The position numbers and the translations under genes are program-made. From IMG/VR virus record IMGVR_UViG_3300046167_000451, positions 1 through 32,119 of that record: DNA of 32,119 bases, one strand, 5' to 3'. Source of the DNA: a virus. The notes beneath the pieces are model-generated. The model was not told where the DNA came from. It ran no database searches and saw only the letters and a list, made by a program, of their open reading frames with translations. Of this stretch, positions 1 to 6,611 are shown in pieces; the first letter of the stretch is position 1; each line of letters starts with the position of its first letter.

Positions 1-23
1 CCTATCTTCAACAGGTGATTTAA

Positions 24-176
24 ATGAAATCAGAAAAAGTAATCTTAGATTGGCTAGCGAAATATGTAGACGATGTAACCACTGCTGAAGTAGATGGTGA
101 GAAGGTTATCCTACGATGTGGGAATAGTGTAGTCGGCATGTTAGTTTACCAACGCTTAATCAAGCAGGTGAAATAA
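24..176 (+). CDS. Hypothetical 50-residue protein
   Basis: A short complete ORF whose ATG follows an AGGTGA Shine-Dalgarno sequence at about 14-19. The protein is small and mixed charge, with an N-terminal stretch likely to be helical and then a strand-like VILRCGNSVVGML segment. I recognise no family. It runs directly into the next small ORF (TAA then ATG). The 23 bases before it contain stops in two frames and may hold the tail of an upstream gene. Support rests on the start signal and the packing. Confidence 0.55.
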   Translation: MKSEKVILDWLAKYVDDVTTAEVDGEKVILRCGNSVVGMLVYQRLIKQVK

Positions 177-263
177 ATGAAACTCAAGAAGATAGCATAT
201 AGGCTACTTCAATTACTAGAATTTCTAGTATTGGCATATCTAATCAATAGATATGTTATATGA
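177..263 (+). CDS. Possible 28-residue membrane peptide
   Basis: The ATG directly follows the stop of the 50-residue gene. The predicted peptide begins with basic residues (MKLKK) and then has about 20 mostly hydrophobic residues rich in Leu, Val and Tyr, as a single-pass membrane peptide would. No family is recognised. At this length a chance ORF is quite possible; the coupled start and the composition are the only support. Confidence 0.3.
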   Translation: MKLKKIAYRLLQLLEFLVLAYLINRYVI

Positions 264-268
264 TTCCA

Positions 269-338
269 GTCGGTTTTTGCAGTAAAAACGACGAAGGTTA
301 CACGGCAGATAGTAGTCCTCCAACTACGAAGTCGTTTT
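269..338 (+). promoter_or_regulatory. Leader with alternative RNA hairpins
   Basis: This lies in the 93-base gap before the gene at 357. The segment AAAAACGAC (284-292) can pair with GTCGGTTTTT just upstream (269-278, one bulged G, loop GCAGT). Its last eight bases can instead pair with GTCGTTTT downstream (331-338), enclosing a small hairpin GTAGT/ACTAC (312-327). The two folds are mutually exclusive, as in attenuators or riboswitch-like leaders. A CCTCC run at 317-321 could also pair with the G-rich start region at 341-348. Function is inferred from base pairing alone. Confidence 0.35.
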
Positions 339-356
339 CCGGCGGGGGTGATTATT

Positions 357-587
357 ATGATAGAATGGATTAAAAGATTCTTTACCAAGAGTGAGATAAG
401 AAAGGCTGACTTGCCTAAATGTAGCAAGTGCGGTCTTCTTTCTACTAAGAGAATCGAGATAAGATTTATACAGGGCGAAGAGATTTCGTCAATAGCGGGC
501 AATTGTTGTGACAGTTGCGAAGATGATTTAAGCAGGGAGTTTAATCCATTATGGATTCCTCCCTTAGTTTTTGAACAGGAGAAATAA
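357..587 (+). CDS. Small zinc-binding protein (two CxxC motifs)
   Basis: A 76-residue protein with a basic N-terminus and two knuckles, CSKCG near residue 22 and CCDSC near residue 50, which together can bind one zinc ion as a zinc ribbon. The ATG at 357 is preferred over the upstream GTG at 348 because that GTG lies inside the GGTGA Shine-Dalgarno element. It follows a structured leader that may regulate it. Its partner (DNA, RNA or protein) cannot be told. Confidence 0.65.
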   Translation: MIEWIKRFFTKSEIRKADLPKCSKCGLLSTKRIEIRFIQGEEISSIAGNCCDSCEDDLSREFNPLWIPPLVFEQEK

Positions 588-589
588 AT

Positions 590-832
590 ATGAAAGATAT
601 ATTGGAGTTTTGTGGATATAATTCAGCATACAGTATGTTGAGTGACCATATGACAATAGAAGAAAGAATCATGTTTTTTGAGGACTTAGTTAATAGTCCT
701 GAAGATGCAGTTGATTTTGTTAGGGAAGAAGTAGAAAGAATAGCAGCCGATTATTTTGATTGGGTAGACCATGAAAGGATGAAGAGTGATGCAGATGAAG
801 AAGCCTATCAAAGATATAGAGATGGTGATTAA
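590..832 (+). CDS. Hypothetical acidic 80-residue protein
   Basis: A complete ORF two bases after the previous stop. The protein is rich in Asp and Glu, largely helical by eye, and ends in a charged tail (RYRDGD). It has no cysteines suited to metal binding and no membrane segment. Its 3' end supplies the GGTGA Shine-Dalgarno element for the next gene. No family is recognised. Small acidic helical proteins are common among viral host-takeover genes, but nothing specific supports that here. Confidence 0.6.
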   Translation: MKDILEFCGYNSAYSMLSDHMTIEERIMFFEDLVNSPEDAVDFVREEVERIAADYFDWVDHERMKSDADEEAYQRYRDGD

Positions 833-833
833 T

Positions 834-1112
834 ATGAGTGGTAGAGCAAAGAGACTAGGAAGAGTAACTAGACAAGAAGCGAATTGGTTAGACGCTCTAG
901 AAAGAAGTGATTTAGATACTTCGCTCCCCTTTAGTGGGACTGATGCTGCTAGAATGGTAGCAATAACTCCTAATAAAAAAGGGCACATAATGAAAATGGT
1001 TCCAATACCTAGGAAAATGACAAGGCTATTGATTAAGAGCCCTAACTATGTTAGGTGGAATTATTCCAAATATAAGCATGGAACAGTTTACTGGGTGAGA
1101 GTAGATGACTAA
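834..1112 (+). CDS. Hypothetical basic 92-residue protein
   Basis: The start ATG at 834 sits just after the upstream TAA and behind GGTGATTAAT; the earlier in-frame ATG at 786 would overlap the upstream gene and lacks such a signal. The protein is basic (SGRAKRLGRVTRQEANW at the start, several Arg/Lys clusters later) and ends in strand-like GTVYWVRVDD. It could bind nucleic acid, but no fold is recognised. It overlaps the next gene by eight bases. Confidence 0.55.
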   Translation: MSGRAKRLGRVTRQEANWLDALERSDLDTSLPFSGTDAARMVAITPNKKGHIMKMVPIPRKMTRLLIKSPNYVRWNYSKYKHGTVYWVRVDD

Positions 1113-1320
1113 ATATACAGAAGATGATATTGGCAATATAGTAACTATTGAAAGAGACAATGGTACATCCATTGATGAACGAATTGTAATGGTTTATTGT
1201 CAAGTTTGTGCGGCTAGATTTATCGGGCCGATTAGAGAAGCAGGTGGTTTCCTTGGGGGCCATGATATTTTTCACACATGGGAATTTAAGATTGAATATG
1301 AAACAGAATTGGAGGCATAA
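1105..1320 (+). CDS. Small protein with CxxC and HxxxH-type residues
   Basis: A 71-residue protein. A CQVC pair at about residues 32-35 and a GGHDIFHTWEF segment could form a Cys2His2-like metal site. Behind it is a GGTGAG Shine-Dalgarno element inside the previous gene. The N-terminal half reads as strands (DIGNIVTIERDNG). No homologue is recognised; the metal site is inferred from residue spacing only. Confidence 0.55.
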   Translation: MTKYTEDDIGNIVTIERDNGTSIDERIVMVYCQVCAARFIGPIREAGGFLGGHDIFHTWEFKIEYETELEA

Positions 1321-1322
1321 AT

Positions 1323-1589
1323 ATGAATGATATAATATGGAAAGAAGGAGAAGGATTGAAGTACGGATTACCTGACCAAGATTGGGCTACTAGGAAATTG
1401 CTAACAGTTTATCCAACTAAGCATGGTTGGAGAGTAACAGTTTGCTGGGGCGATACTTGGGGTCACTTAGTAATTAAAACACATGAGAAGTTTGAACCGT
1501 GTTTTAACCAAGCAATCCGACAAGCGGTTAGAGAAGGCTGTCCTAAAGAATGGCTACCCGAACCTTTAGACGGAGTTGATTCGGAATGA
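1323..1589 (+). CDS. Hypothetical 88-residue protein
   Basis: A complete ORF starting two bases after the previous stop. It has a Trp-rich middle (HGWRVTVCWGDTWGHLVI) that reads as two strands, and a Pro-rich acidic C-terminus. It overlaps the next gene by four bases (ATGA), which points to translational coupling. No motif or family is recognised. Confidence 0.55.
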   Translation: MNDIIWKEGEGLKYGLPDQDWATRKLLTVYPTKHGWRVTVCWGDTWGHLVIKTHEKFEPCFNQAIRQAVREGCPKEWLPEPLDGVDSE

Positions 1590-1933
1590 GTTTAGGAAAA
1601 GAATTTGTACCTAGTCTAAGAAGAAGCGGTATCATTGCCATGAAGGTAAATGTTGCTCCGATTATTATGAGTAGAGACGAAGCAATTTCTTCTCTAGTAG
1701 AAAACATAGGATGGAGAGGAATACCTTACATCCATAATCTAAACAAAGGTAGAACCAAATCACAATTAACTATGGCGGCAAAATACCTTTCCTATTATGG
1801 TTATTTTGAACATCAGCCACAGTCTAGAGAGAATTGTGAAGAATACTACAAAGACCAACTAGAAGTTTGGGATGCTTGTGCGTTCTTGATTGACAAGCAC
1901 TTCCCAGAATTTAATAATTTAAAAGGTGAATGA
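1586..1933 (+). CDS. Hypothetical 115-residue protein
   Basis: The start overlaps the preceding stop. The sequence is mainly helical by eye, with an aromatic stretch (AAKYLSYYGYFEHQP) followed by an acidic helix ending near HFPEFNNLKGE. Internal Met codons at residues 19 and 28 are possible alternative starts. The last codons include a GGTGA that serves the next gene. No family or function is recognised. Confidence 0.5.
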   Translation: MSLGKEFVPSLRRSGIIAMKVNVAPIIMSRDEAISSLVENIGWRGIPYIHNLNKGRTKSQLTMAAKYLSYYGYFEHQPQSRENCEEYYKDQLEVWDACAFLIDKHFPEFNNLKGE

Positions 1934-1937
1934 AAAT

Positions 1938-2102
1938 ATGAAAACGGATGTTTATTTTGACGAAAAGGAATTTAGTAAAGCCCTAGATAAAATTAGTATG
2001 GATTTCTTTGGTCACACTAATTGGGAATATGTAAGGAGCGAAAGACGCAAGTTCTATGTTTTCAAATTCAATGTCCCATACCCTATGGAGGATTTAATAT
2101 GA
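1938..2102 (+). CDS. Hypothetical 54-residue protein
   Basis: An ATG preceded by AAAGGTGAATGAAAAT gives a 54-residue ORF that ends at the TGA overlapping the start of the next gene (ATGA, 2099-2102). The protein mixes charged and aromatic residues (WEYVRSERRKFYVFKF), suggesting a small alpha/beta domain. The Shine-Dalgarno element and the overlap at both ends support it. Function is unknown. Confidence 0.5.
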   Translation: MKTDVYFDEKEFSKALDKISMDFFGHTNWEYVRSERRKFYVFKFNVPYPMEDLI

Positions 2103-2758
2103 ATATATTTGCACTATCAGAATGCCCAAGAGAATCGGCACAAGAAATGCTAGACAAGCATGTAGTAAAAATGCCTACTGAAAGTTGTCAAATGTTACAT
2201 ACTAATATACTCTACATGAGGTTTATTTCTGAATGTCGCTATGAACCATCATTGGCGGAACTAAAGATATATCATAAAATGATTAATTCTAGACTAATGA
2301 AACCGGCCATGTTAAATCATCCTAGTACCATTTGGGCAAGGAAGTCTTTAGATAACTTCAATTGGCTACTAGCACATGGTAAGGCCCTTTGCGAAGAATT
2401 TACTTTTAGATATGGTAAAAGGCATGGTTCTTATGATAGGATTCTTGATGTTGTCGATTACGGTAAGTTGCTTAGAAGTCACGATTTTACTTACAAGGAA
2501 TTAACTCCGGTAACAATTGCTATGGATGACTATTACAGATTAGACCGTGATGTGTTTTGTGAAGACCAATATGATGAATGGGATTTCGTAATAGAATCTT
2601 ATCGTAATTATTACTTAGAAGGTAAATGGAAATTCGCAACTTGGAGAAAGGGCAGGACTCCTTCTTGGTGGCCAGTAAACCACTACAAGAAAATGAGAAA
2701 TGCTGAGATAAAAAAGAGTAATGAGATATTTGGTACTAATACGGAGATGATTGAATGA
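2099..2758 (+). CDS. Conserved marine-phage protein of unknown function
   Basis: A 219-residue protein starting at ATG 2099 behind a GGAGG at about 2087-2091; the longer reading from 2021 has no start signal and would overlap the 54-residue gene. The pattern SECPRESAQEMLDKHVVKM, then SCQMLHT, NHPSTIWARKSLDNFNWL, CEEFTFRYGKRH and a late YRNYY followed by TPSWW, is one I recognise from a widespread uncharacterised family in cyanophages and other marine viruses. Conserved His, Trp and Arg residues suggest an enzyme. I cannot assign a reaction. Confidence 0.6.
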   Translation: MNIFALSECPRESAQEMLDKHVVKMPTESCQMLHTNILYMRFISECRYEPSLAELKIYHKMINSRLMKPAMLNHPSTIWARKSLDNFNWLLAHGKALCEEFTFRYGKRHGSYDRILDVVDYGKLLRSHDFTYKELTPVTIAMDDYYRLDRDVFCEDQYDEWDFVIESYRNYYLEGKWKFATWRKGRTPSWWPVNHYKKMRNAEIKKSNEIFGTNTEMIE

Positions 2759-3030
2759 TTGAATGTAGAGAATGTAAAGGTAACAACTTTATCAAAACCT
2801 TTTGCCATGCGACTGAGAGATTTGTTTATGATGATTGTTGGGATTGCCTTTCTGAAGAAATGTACGCAGTAGAAATGCAAGAAAAGATTACTAAAATACT
2901 TATTAGCGAGCCTAGTGAGGAACTACTCACTACTATTAGTGGCATACTAGTTAGGACAGTAATTGAAAATAAAGAAGGTGCATTAATGCACAAAGATATA
3001 GAAGAGATATGGAATTTAATGAGGGATTAA
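2755..3030 (+). CDS. Small protein with N-terminal zinc site
   Basis: A 91-residue protein overlapping the preceding gene by ATGA. The first 30 residues have CRECKG and a later CHA...DDCWDC, giving four to five cysteines that could hold one zinc. The rest is an acidic helical region with no recognised domain. It may be a small adaptor. Function is unknown. Confidence 0.55.
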   Translation: MIECRECKGNNFIKTFCHATERFVYDDCWDCLSEEMYAVEMQEKITKILISEPSEELLTTISGILVRTVIENKEGALMHKDIEEIWNLMRD

Positions 3031-3031
3031 A

Positions 3032-3265
3032 ATGGAAGTAGAATTTAGAATAATAGATGATGAAGAATTACCTGCGGTAATTATTAAAGAGAATGCAAAC
3101 GGAAGTCCGGAGATATTGATTAACAACTATCATAGGCTTTGGCTATGTTTGCAGCGAGGAACAATTGCTGGAATTTTTGAAGTATTCCCAAAGAAACTAA
3201 CAGAGATGTTAGATGCTTATTTGAGAGAGCAATACCAATACGAGATAATGGATAGAGGTGAATAA
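3032..3265 (+). CDS. Hypothetical 77-residue protein
   Basis: It begins one base after the preceding stop. Strand-like segments (EVEFRIIDD, PAVIIKENANG, EILINNY) are followed by a helix (KKLTEMLDAYLREQY), a small alpha/beta pattern. No metal or catalytic motif is seen. Its end supplies GAGGTGA as Shine-Dalgarno for the next gene. Family unknown. Confidence 0.5.
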   Translation: MEVEFRIIDDEELPAVIIKENANGSPEILINNYHRLWLCLQRGTIAGIFEVFPKKLTEMLDAYLREQYQYEIMDRGE

Positions 3266-3267
3266 TA

Positions 3268-3450
3268 ATGGTAGCACTACATAAAATGGAAAGTAAGTTC
3301 GGTACTTGTATCGAATGTAAGAGAACCCAAGGCTCCACTAGTTGTGATAAATGCAGGGGGCCAAGTTGTCCTTCCTGCGTATGTATCATTCCTAAAAAGC
3401 AAGGGGAAGTAGAAATAAGACATAAGAGTTGTATAAGAGGTGGAAAATAA
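3268..3450 (+). CDS. Cysteine-rich zinc-finger microprotein
   Basis: A 60-residue protein with at least seven ordered cysteines: CIEC, CDKC, CPSCVC and a final C. The spacing suggests two interleaved zinc sites, like a tiny B-box or RING-like finger. Its TAA overlaps the ATG of the next gene (TAATG). RING-like fingers act as E3 ligases in other ubiquitin systems and this virus has Ubl/E1/JAMM genes nearby, but the match here is only in cysteine density. Such fingers also bind nucleic acid. Confidence 0.6.
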   Translation: MVALHKMESKFGTCIECKRTQGSTSCDKCRGPSCPSCVCIIPKKQGEVEIRHKSCIRGGK

Positions 3451-4601
3451 TGGATGAATTACTAATTAAACCTAAGAGAAAATTAGGTACTGGAAGATAT
3501 GATAGGAAACTAATCGAGAGGATGATTGATTTATCTGTAGCAGATGATTATGAAGAGGCTTGTAAAGAATGGATTGCCACTGGTAAAGTTTACTGGGGAG
3601 ATATCGAAGTTCCCGAATGGTGGGAAGATAGAAAGGGCAAATGTCTTTGTGGGCACAGTATTGTATATCACTTTGAAGTAGAGAATACCGAGAATGGAGA
3701 AATGATTTTAGTTGGTTCCGACCATATTAATTCCTACCATATTCTAAAGCAGATAGCACTATCTACTGGAATGCAGGAAGAGATGATTACTGATGAAATG
3801 ATTGATGAATGGATGAAGGTAAGAGTTGCTTCTATGATGCAAACCGCTTGGTGGCATAATCACGGAGAGCATTTTACTGAGATGTTTGAAGCCGTTAAAG
3901 AATATGATGTTAGAGTAAATGTTAGAGTTCTTAAATGGGAATATAATGCCAAGTTAGGAACTAGGCGACCCGTTACTGCGATAAGGAAAGCAGGTAAAGG
4001 AAACTATGGCGAAGAGGGCCACACTATGGCATCAATTGTTTGGAGATGGAACCATCCCGACAATCCTAAAGCACAGATACACACTAGAGGATATCCTACT
4101 GAAAAACTATGGCAAGATTTGGTTCTATTCAATCTTAGAATAGAAGAGTATAGGCAGCAGTGTGAGACAGAAGATATGCAATTGGATGTCTTAATGTCCC
4201 TAAAAGACAAGAGAGAATCTCTTAGAACGGCTCAATATACTATGTTAAGAGAAGATAAGGATAGATTGGCAAGAGAAATGTTTGCTAAGGTTTGTGAATA
4301 CTACGGGCTTCCGGACTTTTACAATATATCTACCGACTCTATGACTGATTGGGAGAAGAATTTCATCGGGGACATGAAGGGTAGGGTTACTAGCGGCTAT
4401 GGCCACATACCCCATCTTTCGACCCATCAACTACAAACCCTTGATAAGATTATCAAGGGCGAAGATACTCCATCTACACTTAAGCAACAGAGATATTTGT
4501 TAAGGCTTGGATATGAAGGAGAAGTAGGAGAGTTAGGTCAGAAAGAGGCTAGTCAAATAATTGAAAATATATTGGCTTTGGGTGGCAAACCCGAATACTA
4601 A
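3450..4601 (+). CDS. Conserved viral protein with C-CGH zinc-knuckle motif
   Basis: A 383-residue protein starting at ATG 3450 behind AGAGGTGG. Near residue 65 it has CLCGHSIVYHFEVENTENG followed by a strand and VGSDHINSY. This resembles a motif seen in many phage proteins where C.CGH is followed by an N-x-x-x-G turn. The middle is Trp-rich. The C-terminus (TLKQQRYLLRLGYEGEVGEL, then KEASQIIENIL) resembles the short helical module found at the tails of phage proteins that bind nucleic acid. I cannot name a function. Confidence 0.6.
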   Translation: MDELLIKPKRKLGTGRYDRKLIERMIDLSVADDYEEACKEWIATGKVYWGDIEVPEWWEDRKGKCLCGHSIVYHFEVENTENGEMILVGSDHINSYHILKQIALSTGMQEEMITDEMIDEWMKVRVASMMQTAWWHNHGEHFTEMFEAVKEYDVRVNVRVLKWEYNAKLGTRRPVTAIRKAGKGNYGEEGHTMASIVWRWNHPDNPKAQIHTRGYPTEKLWQDLVLFNLRIEEYRQQCETEDMQLDVLMSLKDKRESLRTAQYTMLREDKDRLAREMFAKVCEYYGLPDFYNISTDSMTDWEKNFIGDMKGRVTSGYGHIPHLSTHQLQTLDKIIKGEDTPSTLKQQRYLLRLGYEGEVGELGQKEASQIIENILALGGKPEY

Positions 4602-4657
4602 ACGCAGGGCTTTAATAGGTAATGCGAACTAAAAAAAATAGAAGAGGTGAATGATAA

Positions 4658-4858
4658 ATGATAAGTTTAACAATTTTGAATGAGACAGGACATACATCAC
4701 TATCCCTAGTGGCTAGTGAAGTAATAGAGCAGATTAATACCCACCCTACGGATTGGGTATTTATTGACGGAGAAATGGTATCGAGAGAGAACATTTCATC
4801 TGTTAACTGGGATGATGTCGAATCGGTTGTTTTAACTCCGGCTATCGTCGGCGGTTGA
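4658..4858 (+). CDS. Ubiquitin-like beta-grasp protein ending in Gly-Gly
   Basis: A 66-residue protein with the ThiS/MoaD layout: strand ISLTILNE, a central helix (SEVIEQINTHP), strand WVFIDGEMVSRENI and a final strand ESVVLTPAIVGG. The last two residues before the stop are Gly-Gly, as in ThiS, MoaD, SAMPs and mature ubiquitin, so the C-terminus could be adenylated without cleavage. The start lies behind GAGGTGA. An E1-like enzyme (7634) and a JAMM protease (8185) follow in the same gene block. It may modify proteins or carry sulfur. The fold call is by pattern, not structure. Confidence 0.72.
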   Translation: MISLTILNETGHTSLSLVASEVIEQINTHPTDWVFIDGEMVSRENISSVNWDDVESVVLTPAIVGG

Positions 4859-4873
4859 AATAACTAAGTAAAT

Positions 4874-4905
4874 AGGGAGGGTAGTAATGGGAAACTACTC
4901 TCCCT
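4874..4905 (+). promoter_or_regulatory. 12-bp hairpin with a start codon in its loop
   Basis: AGGGAGGGTAGT (4874-4885) pairs with ACTACTCTCCCT (4894-4905), with eleven Watson-Crick pairs and one G-U. The eight-base loop holds the ATG at 4887, and the stem holds the GGAGGG Shine-Dalgarno element. The hairpin could block translation of the next gene, or end or pause the upstream transcript. No T-run follows immediately. Confidence 0.5.
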
Positions 4906-5183
4906 TCCCTTGGGGTTTAATTATGTTTTTTAAAAATGAAAAACAATGTATATCGGTGATTGAAACTTTCATCGAGGAACTTAGCCCTGTTAACAGGACT
5001 AAAATGGAGTTAGTTATCTCTTTAGATAACTCTCCAAAGGAAAAGATATTTGCAATTACTTCCGTATTTAGAGAATGCCTATGGGACATTCCGGAAGCAG
5101 TTGAGATGGGATTCTTCGAATGGATGGCAAAGAACATACCTGAAAGAATAGAAGCAATAGAATACTATGAGGCTTTAAAATGA
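4887..5183 (+). CDS. Hypothetical protein after the ubiquitin-like gene
   Basis: A 98-residue protein if started at ATG 4887 (good GGAGG spacing, but buried in a hairpin) or 86 residues from ATG 4923 behind a weak GGGG. The first residues, MGNYSPFPWG, are encoded by the hairpin itself, so 4923 may be the real start. The body is helical and acidic (SVIETFIEELSPVN, RECLWDIPEAVEMGFFEWM). No family is recognised. It overlaps the next small gene by ATGA. Confidence 0.5.
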   Translation: MGNYSPFPWGLIMFFKNEKQCISVIETFIEELSPVNRTKMELVISLDNSPKEKIFAITSVFRECLWDIPEAVEMGFFEWMAKNIPERIEAIEYYEALK

Positions 5184-5347
5184 AAGACAAAGACCCCAAT
5201 TATACTCCTAGTGCTTGGTCGTACAAGAAAAGAATAGCGACTAAGTGCAGAATATGTGGTAAGCAGTTAGTCTTACCCGAAGAAATGAAGAAAGAAATAC
5301 ACGATAATTGTGATAATAATTTAAGTAATAATACATATATGATGTGA
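5180..5347 (+). CDS. Small zinc-finger-like protein (55 residues)
   Basis: This ORF starts in an ATGA overlap with the previous gene. CRICGKQL near residue 23, followed by HDNC near residue 41, gives a C-x2-C / H-x2-C arrangement that would suit one zinc ion. The N-terminus is hydrophilic (DKDPNYTPSAWSYKK) and the tail is Asn-rich. It stops four bases before the next ATG. No specific family; the metal site is inferred from spacing. Confidence 0.5.
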   Translation: MKDKDPNYTPSAWSYKKRIATKCRICGKQLVLPEEMKKEIHDNCDNNLSNNTYMM

Positions 5348-5351
5348 TAAA

Positions 5352-6611
5352 ATGAGAATAACAATAATAAATACAGACAGAAGTACTCTGATAACAGAAA
5401 TAACTTCAGACGGGGGCCTAACCCTACCAGTGCGCCGAGAAGTATCGGGAACAGTTCAGACCAAAGGCGACCCTATTCATACGAGCCTAACCAATCTCTT
5501 TTCTAGGCAGTTAAAGAAAAACTATGGGGAATGGGAAACTGTTCTTACTATAGGTGGGTTGCCTATACATGTAAAATACGATGGTAAGTATCATGTCATG
5601 GGTAAGAGCCATAGTTTGAAATTAATATCTTCGGCTTTGGCTAGAGTTGCCTACAGTGCTGCTGTAGGCGAGGCGGATTCTTCTAAATTGCTAAGTCTTT
5701 TGTTTACTAATATGGAAGTTCCGGAGCCTATCTCTTATGCTATTGAGAATAGGGCCCCTTACCATTTCTATGAAAACTACAATAAGGTTGAGGTTAGATT
5801 AAATGTAGAAAAAATAGGCTCTACCAAATACGCAATAGAAGTTTCCGATTCGGTGTGGGGAGAAATAGCCCAAAAGGATTTAGTGACCTTTGTTAATTCG
5901 TATAGGGATGGAAGTAGAAGAGGCAATTGGAATAACCTTTCGCCTAAAATGTTATTTTGTAAATTAATGGAAAGAGAGCCTAGCGAATCAGAATTAAAGT
6001 TGATGAAGGCGTTCCTTTCACAAAACAGAACTAGCGATATAGTGGAAAAGAGAGCCAAGGAATTAGTTGAGGAAATATGTGAAAATTTCCCGAAGACTTT
6101 CTTCTATCATGTTGAAGAAGAAGGGGCAATAATCAAAACGAAGACTCATGCAAAGTTCGCTAAGGGGAAGTCTTCTCTTAAAACTACTGAGCAGACAGTA
6201 GGCTCAAATAATAACGAGTGGCTATTTATTAGGGGTAATTCGTATGATTGGAAGATTAGGAAGTCTAGCAACCAAGAAAGTACCCAATCGGTACAGACAT
6301 ATATTTGGCAGAGATTCACACACAAGATAAAAATCGGTCAAGAAGAAGACGATGACGGAGATTGGAGAGATGTCTTCAAAATCGCTTATCATTACGGATG
6401 GGCTGGCCCTATATGTGTAGATAATATGAATTTTAATGGGGCCACTAGCGTAGGCGACCAAATGGTGGCTAGAGGATTCGCTTTCATGAATGATAGTGCT
6501 ACTATTCGTTTGGTTAGTACCATTAAGGGCTATCTCAACAAGAGAGATATGAGCGAGAACCGATTAGACTTTGAAGATTTAATTAAAAACGACTTGGGTC
6601 GATTACTATGA
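5352..6611 (+). CDS. Unknown 419-residue protein in the Ubl-E1 block
   Basis: A large complete protein lying between the Ubl gene and TFB and overlapping TFB by ATGA. It starts with strands (MRITIINTDRSTLITEIT) and has a conserved-looking segment ETVLTIGGLPIHVKYDGKYH followed by helices. A late segment, GWAGPICVDNMNFNGATSVG, is rich in small residues and has one Cys. I have an impression of similar proteins in other marine viruses but cannot name a family. There is no P-loop, zinc site or nuclease motif. It could be a partner or target of the Ubl system by position only. Confidence 0.55.
   Translation: MRITIINTDRSTLITEITSDGGLTLPVRREVSGTVQTKGDPIHTSLTNLFSRQLKKNYGEWETVLTIGGLPIHVKYDGKYHVMGKSHSLKLISSALARVAYSAAVGEADSSKLLSLLFTNMEVPEPISYAIENRAPYHFYENYNKVEVRLNVEKIGSTKYAIEVSDSVWGEIAQKDLVTFVNSYRDGSRRGNWNNLSPKMLFCKLMEREPSESELKLMKAFLSQNRTSDIVEKRAKELVEEICENFPKTFFYHVEEEGAIIKTKTHAKFAKGKSSLKTTEQTVGSNNNEWLFIRGNSYDWKIRKSSNQESTQSVQTYIWQRFTHKIKIGQEEDDDGDWRDVFKIAYHYGWAGPICVDNMNFNGATSVGDQMVARGFAFMNDSATIRLVSTIKGYLNKRDMSENRLDFEDLIKNDLGRLL

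Noticed and set aside
209-502. Leftward 97-residue ORF
   Set aside because: It lies opposite the leader and the zinc gene at 357, has no Shine-Dalgarno element, and its sequence is typical of a shadow frame.
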